Under the pieces are notes generated by a model. The model did not search any database, was not told the origin of the DNA, and saw only the letters and a program-made list of their open reading frames with translations. Positions 1-6,670 of a DNA stretch of 64,000 nt are shown here, one piece after another. Source of the stretch: RUG14199 sp964629225 (lineage in GTDB: Bacteria; Bacillota; Clostridia; Oscillospirales; CAG-272); contig CAZVQC010000002.1 in assembly GCA_964629225.1 (NCBI GenBank), positions 1 to 64,000 of the forward strand, written 5' to 3'. The translations under genes and the position numbers were made by a program. Within the stretch, counting starts at the first letter, position 1, and each line of letters starts with the position of its first letter.

Positions 1-948
1 CTGATCATCGGCGCACCGGGCAAGTCAAACGCCTTTGCTATCTCGGAAAAGCTCGGTCTTCCAGCCGACATCGTAAAAAGAGCTTCCGGTTACGTGGACC
101 ACGGAACAAGAAATTTTGAAGCTACCATTGCAAAGCTTGAGGAGGAACGATTCAAACTTCAGAGCGCCCGTAGGGCAGCTGAGAAGCTGAAGATTGAGGC
201 TGAGATCTCCGCAAGGGAAGAACGCACCGAAGCCGAGAAACTTCTCAAAAAGGCCGAAAAAGAGCTTGAGAGTGCAAGAAAAAAGGCGGCTACGATAATA
301 TCCGGCGCAAAGGCATCCTCAAACTTCGTTTTGGATGAGCTTGAGAAGGTAAGACGCGAGAGAAATTCAAAGGATTTCGAAAAGAATCTCTCAGAGGCAA
401 AGAGGAACACGAGAAATAAGATGCGTGAGGCATCGGAACTTATCGCTCAAAAGGATCAGGATTTTGATGAGAATTACGTTTTGCCACGTCCTCTTGTCAA
501 GGGAGATCTCATTATCCACAAGACGCTGAAGACTAAGGGCAAGGTTTGTTCGAATCCCGACAAAAACGGGAATTGCGAGGTCCAAATGGGAATCATTCGC
601 TCAAGAGTCAACATAAAGGACCTGATACTCGACGAAGAGGGAGCAAGCGAAAAGATAAAAACAGAGAAAAAGTCAAAAAAGCTTGTCACCTCGGCAGCAT
701 CGTCTTTCAAGGCCTCCATTGACGTTAGGGGAATGATCGGGGACGACGCTTGGTTCACGGTAGACAAGTATCTTGACGATGCATTGCTCGTCTCGGTAAA
801 AAGCGTTTCCGTCATTCACGGAAAGGGGACCGGTGCCTTGAGAGAAGCCCTTTGGAGACGTTTCAAAACGGATCGCAGAATAAAATCCTTCCGTGCGGGA
901 ATGTATGGCGAGGGTGACTACGGTGTCACAGTTATCGAACTGAAATAA
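1..948 (+). CDS. mutS2: MutS2 family protein, C-terminal part (N-terminus outside window)
   Basis: The frame is open to the window edge, so only the last 315 residues of a roughly 780-residue family are present. The fragment begins with GAPGKSNAF, the conserved end of the MutS-type ATPase core. A long charged coiled coil follows (about residues 45-150), then a basic segment, and a C-terminal Smr nuclease domain with IDVRGM and VIHGKGTG motifs. MutS2 proteins bind branched DNA or stalled, collided ribosomes; the Smr domain cleaves nucleic acid. It converges on spoVFB and shares a hairpin terminator with it. Identification is firm; which MutS2 role applies here cannot be read from the sequence. 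Confidence 0.93.
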   Translation: MIIGAPGKSNAFAISEKLGLPADIVKRASGYVDHGTRNFEATIAKLEEERFKLQSARRAAEKLKIEAEISAREERTEAEKLLKKAEKELESARKKAATIISGAKASSNFVLDELEKVRRERNSKDFEKNLSEAKRNTRNKMREASELIAQKDQDFDENYVLPRPLVKGDLIIHKTLKTKGKVCSNPDKNGNCEVQMGIIRSRVNIKDLILDEEGASEKIKTEKKSKKLVTSAASSFKASIDVRGMIGDDAWFTVDKYLDDALLVSVKSVSVIHGKGTGALREALWRRFKTDRRIKSFRAGMYGEGDYGVTVIELK

Positions 949-950
949 CA

Positions 951-983
951 GAGAAGGCTCACAGCGACACTGTGAGCCTTCTC
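951..983. terminator. Bidirectional hairpin terminator between mutS2 and spoVFB
   Basis: Perfect 14-bp inverted repeat (951-964 with 970-983) and a 5-base loop, followed by a short T-rich run. It sits between two convergent genes. Confidence 0.8.
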
Positions 984-1541
984 TTATTTGAACAGCGGTC
1001 TGAGTTGAACACCTTTCAGTGCCGCATCGCAAGCATCCGTGACAAGATCCGGATCGGCAACCAACGAATGCGGTTTTCTTGACGGATCGTCTTGGAACAT
1101 GGGCACAAAGAACACGTTCTTTCTTGACAGCAGCTTTGCGATATTTTGGAGATTTGCGCTGAGGGCGTCGTTTGATGGAAGGGCGATAACGAGTGGTCTG
1201 TCGCACCTCAAATGGGCCTTCACCGCCATTGTGACCGTAGTATCCGTGATGCCATTTGCAATTTTTGCGAGAGTATTACCGGTGCAGGGAGAGATGACCG
1301 CTACGTCAAGTGGACGCCTTGGCCCGAGGGGCTCGGCATCTTTGACCGTAGTGACGGCGCTGTTACCGGTGATGTACTCTACGCTTTTTATCAGATCGGA
1401 AGCTTTCCCGAACCTTGTGTCCATGCTTGCGGCGTTTTCGCTGAGTATCGGTACTACTTCGTGTTCTTCGCAAAGCCGTGAAAGGACTTCAAGGCTCTTT
1501 TTGTGGGTGCAAAAGGATCCGCAGATACAGTAACCAATCAT
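984..1541 (-). CDS. spoVFB: Dipicolinate synthase subunit B (flavoprotein fold)
   Basis: 185 residues, the usual length of SpoVFB/DpaB. Seen: an N-terminal GxxxCxxG-type flavoprotein motif (ICGSFCTHKKS), a central SPCTGNTLAKIANGI segment and a late PSNDALSANLQNI segment, all characteristic of the family. With SpoVFA it makes dipicolinic acid from a dihydrodipicolinate-pathway intermediate in the mother cell. The start ATG overlaps the spoVFA stop by four bases (ATGA), so the two are translationally coupled. Sigma-K control is expected from the family, but no convincing sigma-K promoter was seen upstream of spoVFA. Confidence 0.93.
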   Translation of the reverse strand: MIGYCICGSFCTHKKSLEVLSRLCEEHEVVPILSENAASMDTRFGKASDLIKSVEYITGNSAVTTVKDAEPLGPRRPLDVAVISPCTGNTLAKIANGITDTTVTMAVKAHLRCDRPLVIALPSNDALSANLQNIAKLLSRKNVFFVPMFQDDPSRKPHSLVADPDLVTDACDAALKGVQLRPLFK

Positions 1542-2401
1542 TGAATACCTCGTTTTTTTGACAGTAATATTGAATCTATCGTGTCGGCAATGATTCTGCC
1601 GGATGTTACCGGCGCTGTTTTGCCGGGAAGTGAGGATGTGAAGATATAGCGAGATCCGAGAGCCTCTTTACATTCCGGTGTAACACCGCCGGGCAATGAA
1701 GCGAGATCCACAAAGAGGGCATCTTTCTTGACGTTCTCGGCAAAACTTGCGGCAAAAATATTTGACGGCACCGTGTTGAAGATGCAATCATCACAGTTTT
1801 TGCCCTTTGAGTATGTGTCGAGAATTATCGGCATCATTCCCTCACATTCCGCAAGTGCGAGGGCAGACATGCTTCTTGCGGCTACGGTAACCGTGGCACC
1901 AAGGGCTTTAAGTCTCTGTGCAAGCGCTCTTGCTACTCTTCCGTAGCCGATCACAGAGCACCTTGACCCCATGAGAGTTATCGGGAGGCGTTCGATAAAA
2001 ATGCCTATCGCCGCCTCTGCTGTAGGCACTGCATTTTTTATTTGGATTTCGTCACTGTCATAGTAGTCGGTGACATCGAGTCTGCGATCTTCAAAGGCGT
2101 GACGGACGTACCTGTCTATCATGCCGGCGAGGACGACGGTTCCCGGTAAAATATAGGATAGGATCTTTTGTATCTCGTGTGTGTCCGATGACAGAGGACA
2201 GTTCACCGTCACCTTGTCTCTTGTGAACGGCAGTGGAAAGACGATGGCGTTCCATTTTCCACCGATGCCGTTTTTAATACTGTCGATGCTCTCCTCAACC
2301 GTTTTGTCAAAAGCCGAAAGAGACACCGCATGACCGAGTTGTATTAGCCTATCTGCCGCTGATATCTGTCTTTGATCACCGCCGAAAATAAGGATATCCA
2401 T
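1538..2401 (-). CDS. spoVFA: Dipicolinate synthase subunit A
   Basis: 287 residues. The N-terminal half has the FGGDQRQ motif of the DpaA N-terminal domain. The C-terminal half is a Rossmann fold with GYGRVARALAQRL for NAD(P) binding, followed by FNTVPSNIF. The protein forms the catalytic dipicolinate synthase with SpoVFB; dipicolinate accumulates in the spore core as its calcium salt and supports heat resistance. The gene is first of the pair and overlaps spoVFB by four bases. No other lysine-pathway gene is adjacent (dapF and dapL lie about 50 kb away). Confidence 0.93.
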   Translation of the reverse strand: MDILIFGGDQRQISAADRLIQLGHAVSLSAFDKTVEESIDSIKNGIGGKWNAIVFPLPFTRDKVTVNCPLSSDTHEIQKILSYILPGTVVLAGMIDRYVRHAFEDRRLDVTDYYDSDEIQIKNAVPTAEAAIGIFIERLPITLMGSRCSVIGYGRVARALAQRLKALGATVTVAARSMSALALAECEGMMPIILDTYSKGKNCDDCIFNTVPSNIFAASFAENVKKDALFVDLASLPGGVTPECKEALGSRYIFTSSLPGKTAPVTSGRIIADTIDSILLSKKRGIQ

Positions 2402-2468
2402 TCATTCATTCCTTTTCTTTTTTCATCTGCTTTTACTACATTCTATTCGGCGGCTGTGATATGGCTAC

Positions 2469-2897
2469 CTATTTGAAATACTTTTTTCGAAAGTCGGTCC
2501 TCTTTTTTCTTTTTGCGAATACAAGTGACGTCAGTGCACCGACCGCCGGAAGTGTCAGGCGAAGAAGGATACCGGAGAGCAAGCTGCCGTTATTGTTGGC
2601 CAACAGCGAAATAAGAGTCAAAATGAGGGCAAAAGCGGCACCGGTGAGGGCGCCTGCGACAGCTCCGCCCTTTGAGAGCTTTGCAGCTATTGCCGAGGTG
2701 ACGATCACCGAAACAAAGACAGATGACACGGCGAGTATCTTACCCAGGTATTCCGGATCATCGCTCAACATAGCAACAGCACAGGACACAAGCAAAGTGA
2801 CTGACGATATCCCGATGCCGATTGCGATACAGATCAATATCATCACCGGTGTGTCAAACTCTGATCTTTTTGCAAAATAGTTTTTTTCTCCCGCCAT
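2469..2897 (-). CDS. TIGR04086-like four-helix membrane protein
   Basis: 142 residues when started at the ATG at 2897, which has a GGGAGG ribosome site 6-7 bases upstream; an in-frame ATG 18 bases earlier lacks one. Four hydrophobic segments are visible (about residues 18-45, 55-75, 82-105 and 112-132), with a basic C-terminus. Length, topology and position next to yajC fit the clostridial TIGR04086 (YrzE-like) membrane family, whose function is unknown. The six-cysteine SCIFF peptide sometimes found near this family was not seen here. Confidence 0.7.
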   Translation of the reverse strand: MAGEKNYFAKRSEFDTPVMILICIAIGIGISSVTLLVSCAVAMLSDDPEYLGKILAVSSVFVSVIVTSAIAAKLSKGGAVAGALTGAAFALILTLISLLANNNGSLLSGILLRLTLPAVGALTSLVFAKRKKRTDFRKKYFK

Positions 2898-2951
2898 ATC
2901 ATCCTCCCGGAACATTTGTTGAATACTACTTAGATACTATTTCAAAGGGGA

Positions 2952-2978
2952 CAAAAAAATACCCGCAATACCGCGGGC
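2952..2978 (-). terminator. Terminator downstream of yajC
   Basis: On the minus strand a 6-bp GC-rich hairpin (arms 2973-2978 and 2961-2966) is followed by a run of seven T. It lies between yajC and the downstream membrane gene. Confidence 0.6.
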
Positions 2979-2998
2979 ATTTTAACTTGATCAACTTA

Positions 2999-3352
2999 TC
3001 AGTCGTCCTGAGCATCTTCCGCTTTCACGTCGATCTTAGCGACGGCAGAGCGGAGAAGTCTCATTTTCGTCCTGTCCTTACTGGTCTCGATGACCATGGT
3101 CTCTTCCTTGATGGAAACTACTTTACCGATGATACCGCCTTTGGTGGTTATCTCGTCACCGGGCTGAAGTGAATTCAACATATTCTGGAATTCTTTTTCC
3201 TGCTTCTTTTGGGGTCTGATCATAACGAAATACATTACGACGAACAGAGCTACCAAGAGAAGGATCGAGCCGTACTTTGCAAAAAATCCCGTGGCGCCGG
3301 TGGTGGTTGCCTCAGCAGCTGCATCGGCAGTATCCATTAATAACTTGAGCAT
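2999..3352 (-). CDS. yajC: Preprotein translocase accessory subunit YajC
   Basis: 117 residues. One transmembrane helix (about residues 28-46) is followed by the signature MIRPQKKQEKEF and a small beta domain with LQPGDEITTKGGIIGKV, which defines YajC. The protein is an accessory of the SecDF-YajC complex in the cytoplasmic membrane. The start is supported by AGGAGG 8 bases upstream. secD and secF are not in the window. A sigma-A promoter lies immediately upstream (3381-3409). Confidence 0.95.
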   Translation of the reverse strand: MLKLLMDTADAAAEATTTGATGFFAKYGSILLLVALFVVMYFVMIRPQKKQEKEFQNMLNSLQPGDEITTKGGIIGKVVSIKEETMVIETSKDRTKMRLLRSAVAKIDVKAEDAQDD

Positions 3353-3380
3353 AATAAGTCCTCCTAGTCGTTATAATGCA

Positions 3381-3409
3381 ATTATATACTACTTCTCTCG
3401 ATTTTACAA
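3381..3409 (-). promoter_or_regulatory. Sigma-A promoter of yajC
   Basis: Minus strand: TTGTAA, 17-bp spacer, TATAAT, about 30 bases upstream of the yajC start. Confidence 0.75.
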
Positions 3410-3576
3410 GACCTAAATGCAAAAAAATCCAAGTGTCCGACAGTTGAATCAAAGGATACCTTTTCGGCAATAATAAAAGCGACGGTCCTATCGGGCTTTA
3501 TTGCGCCGGATCACAGTCGGCATCATCGCTCACTTGGGACCCGAAAAAGTTATTTGCCGCAATCAAGGAGATAAAA

Positions 3577-3789
3577 ATGATACTTGACAGAATTTCACTG
3601 ATACTCACTATTATCGGAGCACTGAACTGGGGAAGCGTTGGACTTTTCCGCTTCGATGCCGTAGCATGGATCTGCGGCGGACAAGGTGCTGTCTTTGCCA
3701 GGATCATCTATATTGTGGTGGCACTGGCGGGGCTTTGGAGCATCTCGCTTCTCTTCAGAGAACGTGACGTATCAAGTCAGCGAGTCTGA
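3577..3789 (+). CDS. DUF378 small membrane protein (YuzA-like)
   Basis: 70 residues with two hydrophobic helices. The N-terminal signature ILTIIGALNWGSVGLF is diagnostic of DUF378, a small membrane family of unknown function common in Firmicutes. AAGGAG lies 6 bases before the ATG. The gene is monocistronic, bounded downstream by a hairpin and followed by an independently promoted carD-like gene. Confidence 0.85.
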   Translation: MILDRISLILTIIGALNWGSVGLFRFDAVAWICGGQGAVFARIIYIVVALAGLWSISLLFRERDVSSQRV

Positions 3790-3808
3790 GGGAAAATAAC
3801 CCGTATCG

Positions 3809-3838
3809 GCGGGCACGTCAATGATCTGACGTGTCCGC
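3809..3838 (+). terminator. Terminator after the DUF378 gene
   Basis: 12-bp inverted repeat with one G-T pair (3809-3820 with 3827-3838), followed by an AT-rich, T-containing tract. Confidence 0.65.
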
Positions 3839-3886
3839 TACATAATTATTTTAATCACGTTTTTTTATTTTATTGCCCGTTTGGTG

Positions 3887-3915
3887 TTGACTTTTTCGCG
3901 TTTTTTAGTTAAAAT
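3887..3915 (+). promoter_or_regulatory. Sigma-A promoter of the carD-like gene
   Basis: TTGACT at 3887-3892, 17-bp spacer, TAAAAT at 3910-3915. The transcript would start about 40-45 bases before the ATG. Confidence 0.8.
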
Positions 3916-3964
3916 TAAAATAAGAAGGTATTTAGTCAACTGTTCACTACGGATGGAGGGAAAA

Positions 3965-4474
3965 ATGAAATATTCTGTGGGAGATACGGTAGTTTACGGA
4001 ACTCAGGGGGTATGCTCGGTAAAAGAAATATCGCCCCTTGCTTTTGGCGGCGAGAGTAAGGATTATTACGTCCTGTGCCCTATGAGCGACCGCAGATCCA
4101 AGATCTATGTTCCGTGCGACAACGAATCGCTCACGTCACAAATGCGGCCTCTTTTGAGCCCGGAGGAGATAAGAGAGATAATATCCGCATCAGAAAAAAA
4201 GAAGACCGAATGGATCGTCAGTGACTCCGAACGGAAGGAGTACTGTGCCGCCATCATAAAAAACGGCGACAGAACGGAGCTTATGTCCATGGTGGCAATG
4301 CTCTACCTGAGGCAGGAGGATCTGAAGAATCAAAAGAAGCACTTTCACGTTTCCGATGAAAGGTTCTTGAGGGAAGGTGTCCGTCTTCTTCATGAAGAGT
4401 TCGCTTTTTCACTCGGCATTTCAGTTTCCGAGGTGCCCTCATTCATAGAGTCTGTCCTCGAAGGTGCCGTTTAA
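3965..4474 (+). CDS. CarD-family transcription regulator
   Basis: 169 residues. The N-terminus (YSVGDTVVYGTQGVCSVKEI) is the RNA-polymerase-interacting CarD/CdnL/TRCF domain. The rest is a helical domain of the CarD type, with E/K-rich helices and a LYLRQEDLKNQKK segment. Family members bind the polymerase beta subunit and stabilise open promoter complexes. I start it at the ATG at 3965, preceded by GGAGGG; the longer upstream frame contains the promoter and has no ribosome site. It is preceded by its own sigma-A promoter and ends just before the near-identical promoter of the DUF975 gene. Confidence 0.88.
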   Translation: MKYSVGDTVVYGTQGVCSVKEISPLAFGGESKDYYVLCPMSDRRSKIYVPCDNESLTSQMRPLLSPEEIREIISASEKKKTEWIVSDSERKEYCAAIIKNGDRTELMSMVAMLYLRQEDLKNQKKHFHVSDERFLREGVRLLHEEFAFSLGISVSEVPSFIESVLEGAV

Positions 4475-4486
4475 CTTCCGTTGGTA

Positions 4487-4515
4487 TTGACTTTTCTCAT
4501 TCATTGGAGTAAAAT
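4487..4515 (+). promoter_or_regulatory. Sigma-A promoter of the DUF975 gene
   Basis: TTGACT at 4487-4492, 17-bp spacer, TAAAAT at 4510-4515: the same boxes and spacing as the carD-like promoter at 3887-3915. Confidence 0.78.
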
Positions 4516-4601
4516 GGTAAAAAAGCAGGAAGAAGGAACGGTTCTATGTGGACTATCGGTGATCGGGCAATTATTATTTCAGGCTGAATTATTGGCTGAC
4601 T

Positions 4602-5252
4602 GTGCTTGTCTCTCTCATCTTTCTCGTTATTTCTCAGGGAATGTCATTTTCCTCGACTAACATGACAAGGAGCATTGAGAGCACGGAACTTTCCGGATTC
4701 ATGGAGCTTTGGTTGCTTGCTTTTATTCCCGCTGCCCTCATCGACATTGCTGTTTCCTTCGGTTTCTCGGTTTTTCTTGCAAACCCCATCGAAGTCGGCA
4801 TCTGCGGCTTCATGTATCGCAACCACAAAGAAAAAGCAAGCGTCGCTATCGTTTTTTCTCAGTTTTCCAAGAACTACATGAACGTGGTGAAGGTGATGTT
4901 CTTCAAAAATCTCTACACATTCCTGTGGTCCCTTCTCTTCGTGGTAACAGGTATCATTAAGAGCTATGAGTACCGTATGGTGCCCTACATATTGTCGGAG
5001 AGCCCGGAGATCTACGTTGACGACGCCCTTAGGATCAGCTCTGTAATGATGGACGGTCACAAGGGTCACGCCTTCGGTCTTGATCTCTCGTTCATCGGTT
5101 GGCAGATACTGAACGCTTTTACCGTCGGTATTCTCGGCATCTTTTACGTGAATCCCTATGTGAACATGACGAACGCAGCACTGTATGAGACGCTGAGGCA
5201 GAACTATTTTGCAAATGTGCAGAGTGCAGCAGGGAATGATACCGCTGTGTGA
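4602..5252 (+). CDS. DUF975 family membrane protein, N-terminus apparently frameshifted
   Basis: 216 residues from the first usable codon in this frame (GTG 4602). Hydrophobic segments lie near residues 1-20, 35-60, 95-118 and 165-185. The NYW.T.LVSLI start, the FLANPIEVG segment and the C-terminal VNPYVNMTNAALYETLR match DUF975, a clostridial membrane family of unknown role. In-frame codons upstream back to 4563 still encode family-like sequence (YYFRLNYWL). A well-placed ATG with AGAAGGA at 4546 opens MWTIGDRA in the neighbouring frame and stops at 4587. The intact gene would therefore span 4546-5252 with one base missing between about 4563 and 4584. It could be a sequencing error, a recent mutation or a real frameshift. 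Confidence 0.72.
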   Translation: MLVSLIFLVISQGMSFSSTNMTRSIESTELSGFMELWLLAFIPAALIDIAVSFGFSVFLANPIEVGICGFMYRNHKEKASVAIVFSQFSKNYMNVVKVMFFKNLYTFLWSLLFVVTGIIKSYEYRMVPYILSESPEIYVDDALRISSVMMDGHKGHAFGLDLSFIGWQILNAFTVGILGIFYVNPYVNMTNAALYETLRQNYFANVQSAAGNDTAV

Positions 5253-5262
5253 ACAGAACTAT

Positions 5263-5268
5263 TATAAT
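5263..5268 (+). promoter_or_regulatory. Possible -10 box of the nitrogenase-like operon
   Basis: A perfect TATAAT lies 127 bases before the first gene of the operon, but no good -35 element is found 16-18 bp upstream. Transcription from here would make a leader containing the two hairpins at 5317-5362. Confidence 0.35.
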
Positions 5269-5316
5269 ATCCGACCTGACGTCGAAATGGTAACTTGAGA
5301 CGGAAGATACGGGACC

Positions 5317-5342
5317 AACACTTTCTTGCAAGGTGTTTTTTT
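5317..5342 (+). terminator. First hairpin terminator upstream of the nitrogenase-like operon
   Basis: 8-bp stem with one G-T pair (5317-5324 with 5330-5337), 5-base loop, then five T. It is either the DUF975 terminator or an attenuator in the operon leader. Confidence 0.6.
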
Positions 5343-5379
5343 GCCGTGTCATCCGACACGGCATTTTATATTTTATTTT
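5343..5379 (+). terminator. Second hairpin terminator directly after the first
   Basis: Perfect 8-bp GC-rich stem (5343-5350 with 5355-5362), 4-base loop and a T-rich tail. It starts one base after the T-run of the previous hairpin and ends close to the ribosome site of the next gene. Confidence 0.7.
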
Positions 5380-5394
5380 GAAAGGAAACTTAAA

Positions 5395-5658
5395 ATGGAA
5401 ACAAGGATCGCACAGATAGGTGTCATAATCGAAGACTCCTCATCTGCAGAGAGGTTCAACGAACTTCTTCACGAATACTCCGAATTTATCATCGGCAGGA
5501 TGGGGCTTCCTTACCGTGCTAAGGGAGTCAATATCATCAGCGTTATATTGGACGCTCCGCAAGATGCCATATCGGCACTTTCCGGAAAGATCGGTAGGCT
5601 TCCCGGTGTCAGTGCTAAGACCGTCTACTCAGGGGTAATAACGAAAAATGAAAAGTAA
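5395..5658 (+). CDS. TM1266-like iron-only hydrogenase system regulator (ACT-like)
   Basis: 87 residues. The sequence has an ACT/ferredoxin-like small-domain pattern: IAQIGVIIEDSSS, LHEYSEFIIGRMGLP, NIISVILDAP and a closing PGVSAKTVYS. This matches the small TM1266-type proteins found beside hydEFG genes and called iron-only hydrogenase system regulators; their ligand is not established. An ATG at 5395 follows AAAGGAAA; the longer frame upstream runs through the terminator hairpin and is rejected. It is first in the operon, overlaps the permease by 11 bases, and has a sister domain fused to the ATPase of the same operon. Confidence 0.8.
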   Translation: METRIAQIGVIIEDSSSAERFNELLHEYSEFIIGRMGLPYRAKGVNIISVILDAPQDAISALSGKIGRLPGVSAKTVYSGVITKNEK

Positions 5659-6670
5659 GAAGATCCCCGGCACCCTCAGCCTACCGTGGAAGATCGGCCT
5701 TTTTGTTCTTCTTCTCATCGTTTCACTGACGGCGCTAGGCGTCGGAAGGTTCTCCATCACGCCGGGGGAGATATTCCGATCTGTAACGGGACATCTCAGC
5801 GGAGGAGAGGTCCTTAACGGCAGAATGGAAACTGTGCTGTGGAAGATCCGTGCACCGAGGATACTTCTTGCAATTCTATGCGGTGCCGGGCTTTCGGTGT
5901 CCGGATGCGTTTTTCAGAGCGTTTTTGCAAACCCACTTGCGACACCCGACACTCTTGGGGTAGCCTCCGGAGCATCTTTCGGGGCGGCGCTTGCGCTCCT
6001 TCTCGGTTTTAAAATGGTTGGTGTCCAGGCGGTATCTCTCCTTTTCGGACTTGCGGCGGTTTTCCTCACCTATCTTGCGGGTCAGGGAAAGGGGCGAGGT
6101 CAGAGCGTCATCGTTTTGTCGGGAATCATGATGGGCAGCCTTTTTTCTGCGCTTGTATCTCTTGTAAAATTCACTGCAGATACCGAAACGACCCTTCCGG
6201 CCATCACCTATTGGCTAATGGGGAGTCTTGAATCCGCAAATTATGACATTCTCAAAGTGGGTGCTCCGCTGATCATTGTTTCTATCTGCATCCTATTGTC
6301 ACTCAGGTGGAGGCTCAATGTTTTACCTCTTGAGGACGATGAGGCGAGAGCCACCGGTGTCAATATCAAAGCTCTTCGGACTGTGACGGTCATCTGTGCC
6401 TCCGCCATGACTGCCGCCTGCATCTCCATGTGCGGACAGGTGGGTTGGATAGGCCTCATAGTGCCCCATATTTGCCGAATGAAGTTCGGCAGCAATCATA
6501 ACTCACTGATACCTTCCTGTGGCCTGTTAGGTGCCTCATTTTGCGTCACAGTGGATACTTTGGCAAGGAGTATCTCCGCATCGGAGATACCGATATCCAT
6601 ACTCACCGCTATCATCGGCGTTCCGTTCTTCATAATACTGATGAGAAGGACACGGGGGTGGCAGATATGA
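5648..6670 (+). CDS. FecCD-family ABC transporter permease (iron chelate/corrinoid type)
   Basis: 340 residues with about nine to ten transmembrane helices, normal for FecCD/BtuC permeases. Family motifs seen: WKIRAPRILLAILCGAGLSVSG near residues 65-86, FANPLATPDTLGVASGASFGA near 95-115, and GWIGLIVPHICR near 268-279. It forms the membrane channel for uptake of a metal chelate, haem or cobalamin-like substrate delivered by the lipoprotein encoded at 10961-12103. It overlaps the regulator before it and the ATPase after it (ATGA), so expression is coupled. Only one permease gene is present, implying a homodimer. Confidence 0.92.
   Translation: MKSKKIPGTLSLPWKIGLFVLLLIVSLTALGVGRFSITPGEIFRSVTGHLSGGEVLNGRMETVLWKIRAPRILLAILCGAGLSVSGCVFQSVFANPLATPDTLGVASGASFGAALALLLGFKMVGVQAVSLLFGLAAVFLTYLAGQGKGRGQSVIVLSGIMMGSLFSALVSLVKFTADTETTLPAITYWLMGSLESANYDILKVGAPLIIVSICILLSLRWRLNVLPLEDDEARATGVNIKALRTVTVICASAMTAACISMCGQVGWIGLIVPHICRMKFGSNHNSLIPSCGLLGASFCVTVDTLARSISASEIPISILTAIIGVPFFIILMRRTRGWQI

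Noticed and set aside
541..575. TTCGAATCC T-loop-like sequence suggesting a tRNA
   Set aside because: It lies within the mutS2 coding frame and no acceptor or anticodon arms can be formed around it.
2402..2470. Sigma-K promoter expected upstream of spoVFA
   Set aside because: An AC and an AATAGAATG-like box are visible, but the spacing is only about 8 bases instead of about 16.
2469..3352. SCIFF peptide/maturase locus next to yajC and the TIGR04086-like gene
   Set aside because: No six-cysteine peptide frame or radical-SAM maturase was found in this stretch.
3475..3576. Structured leader (GGTCC at 3484 pairing with GGACC at 3537) before the DUF378 gene as a riboswitch
   Set aside because: Only one five-base pairing supports it and it matches no class I know; the promoter before it is also weak.
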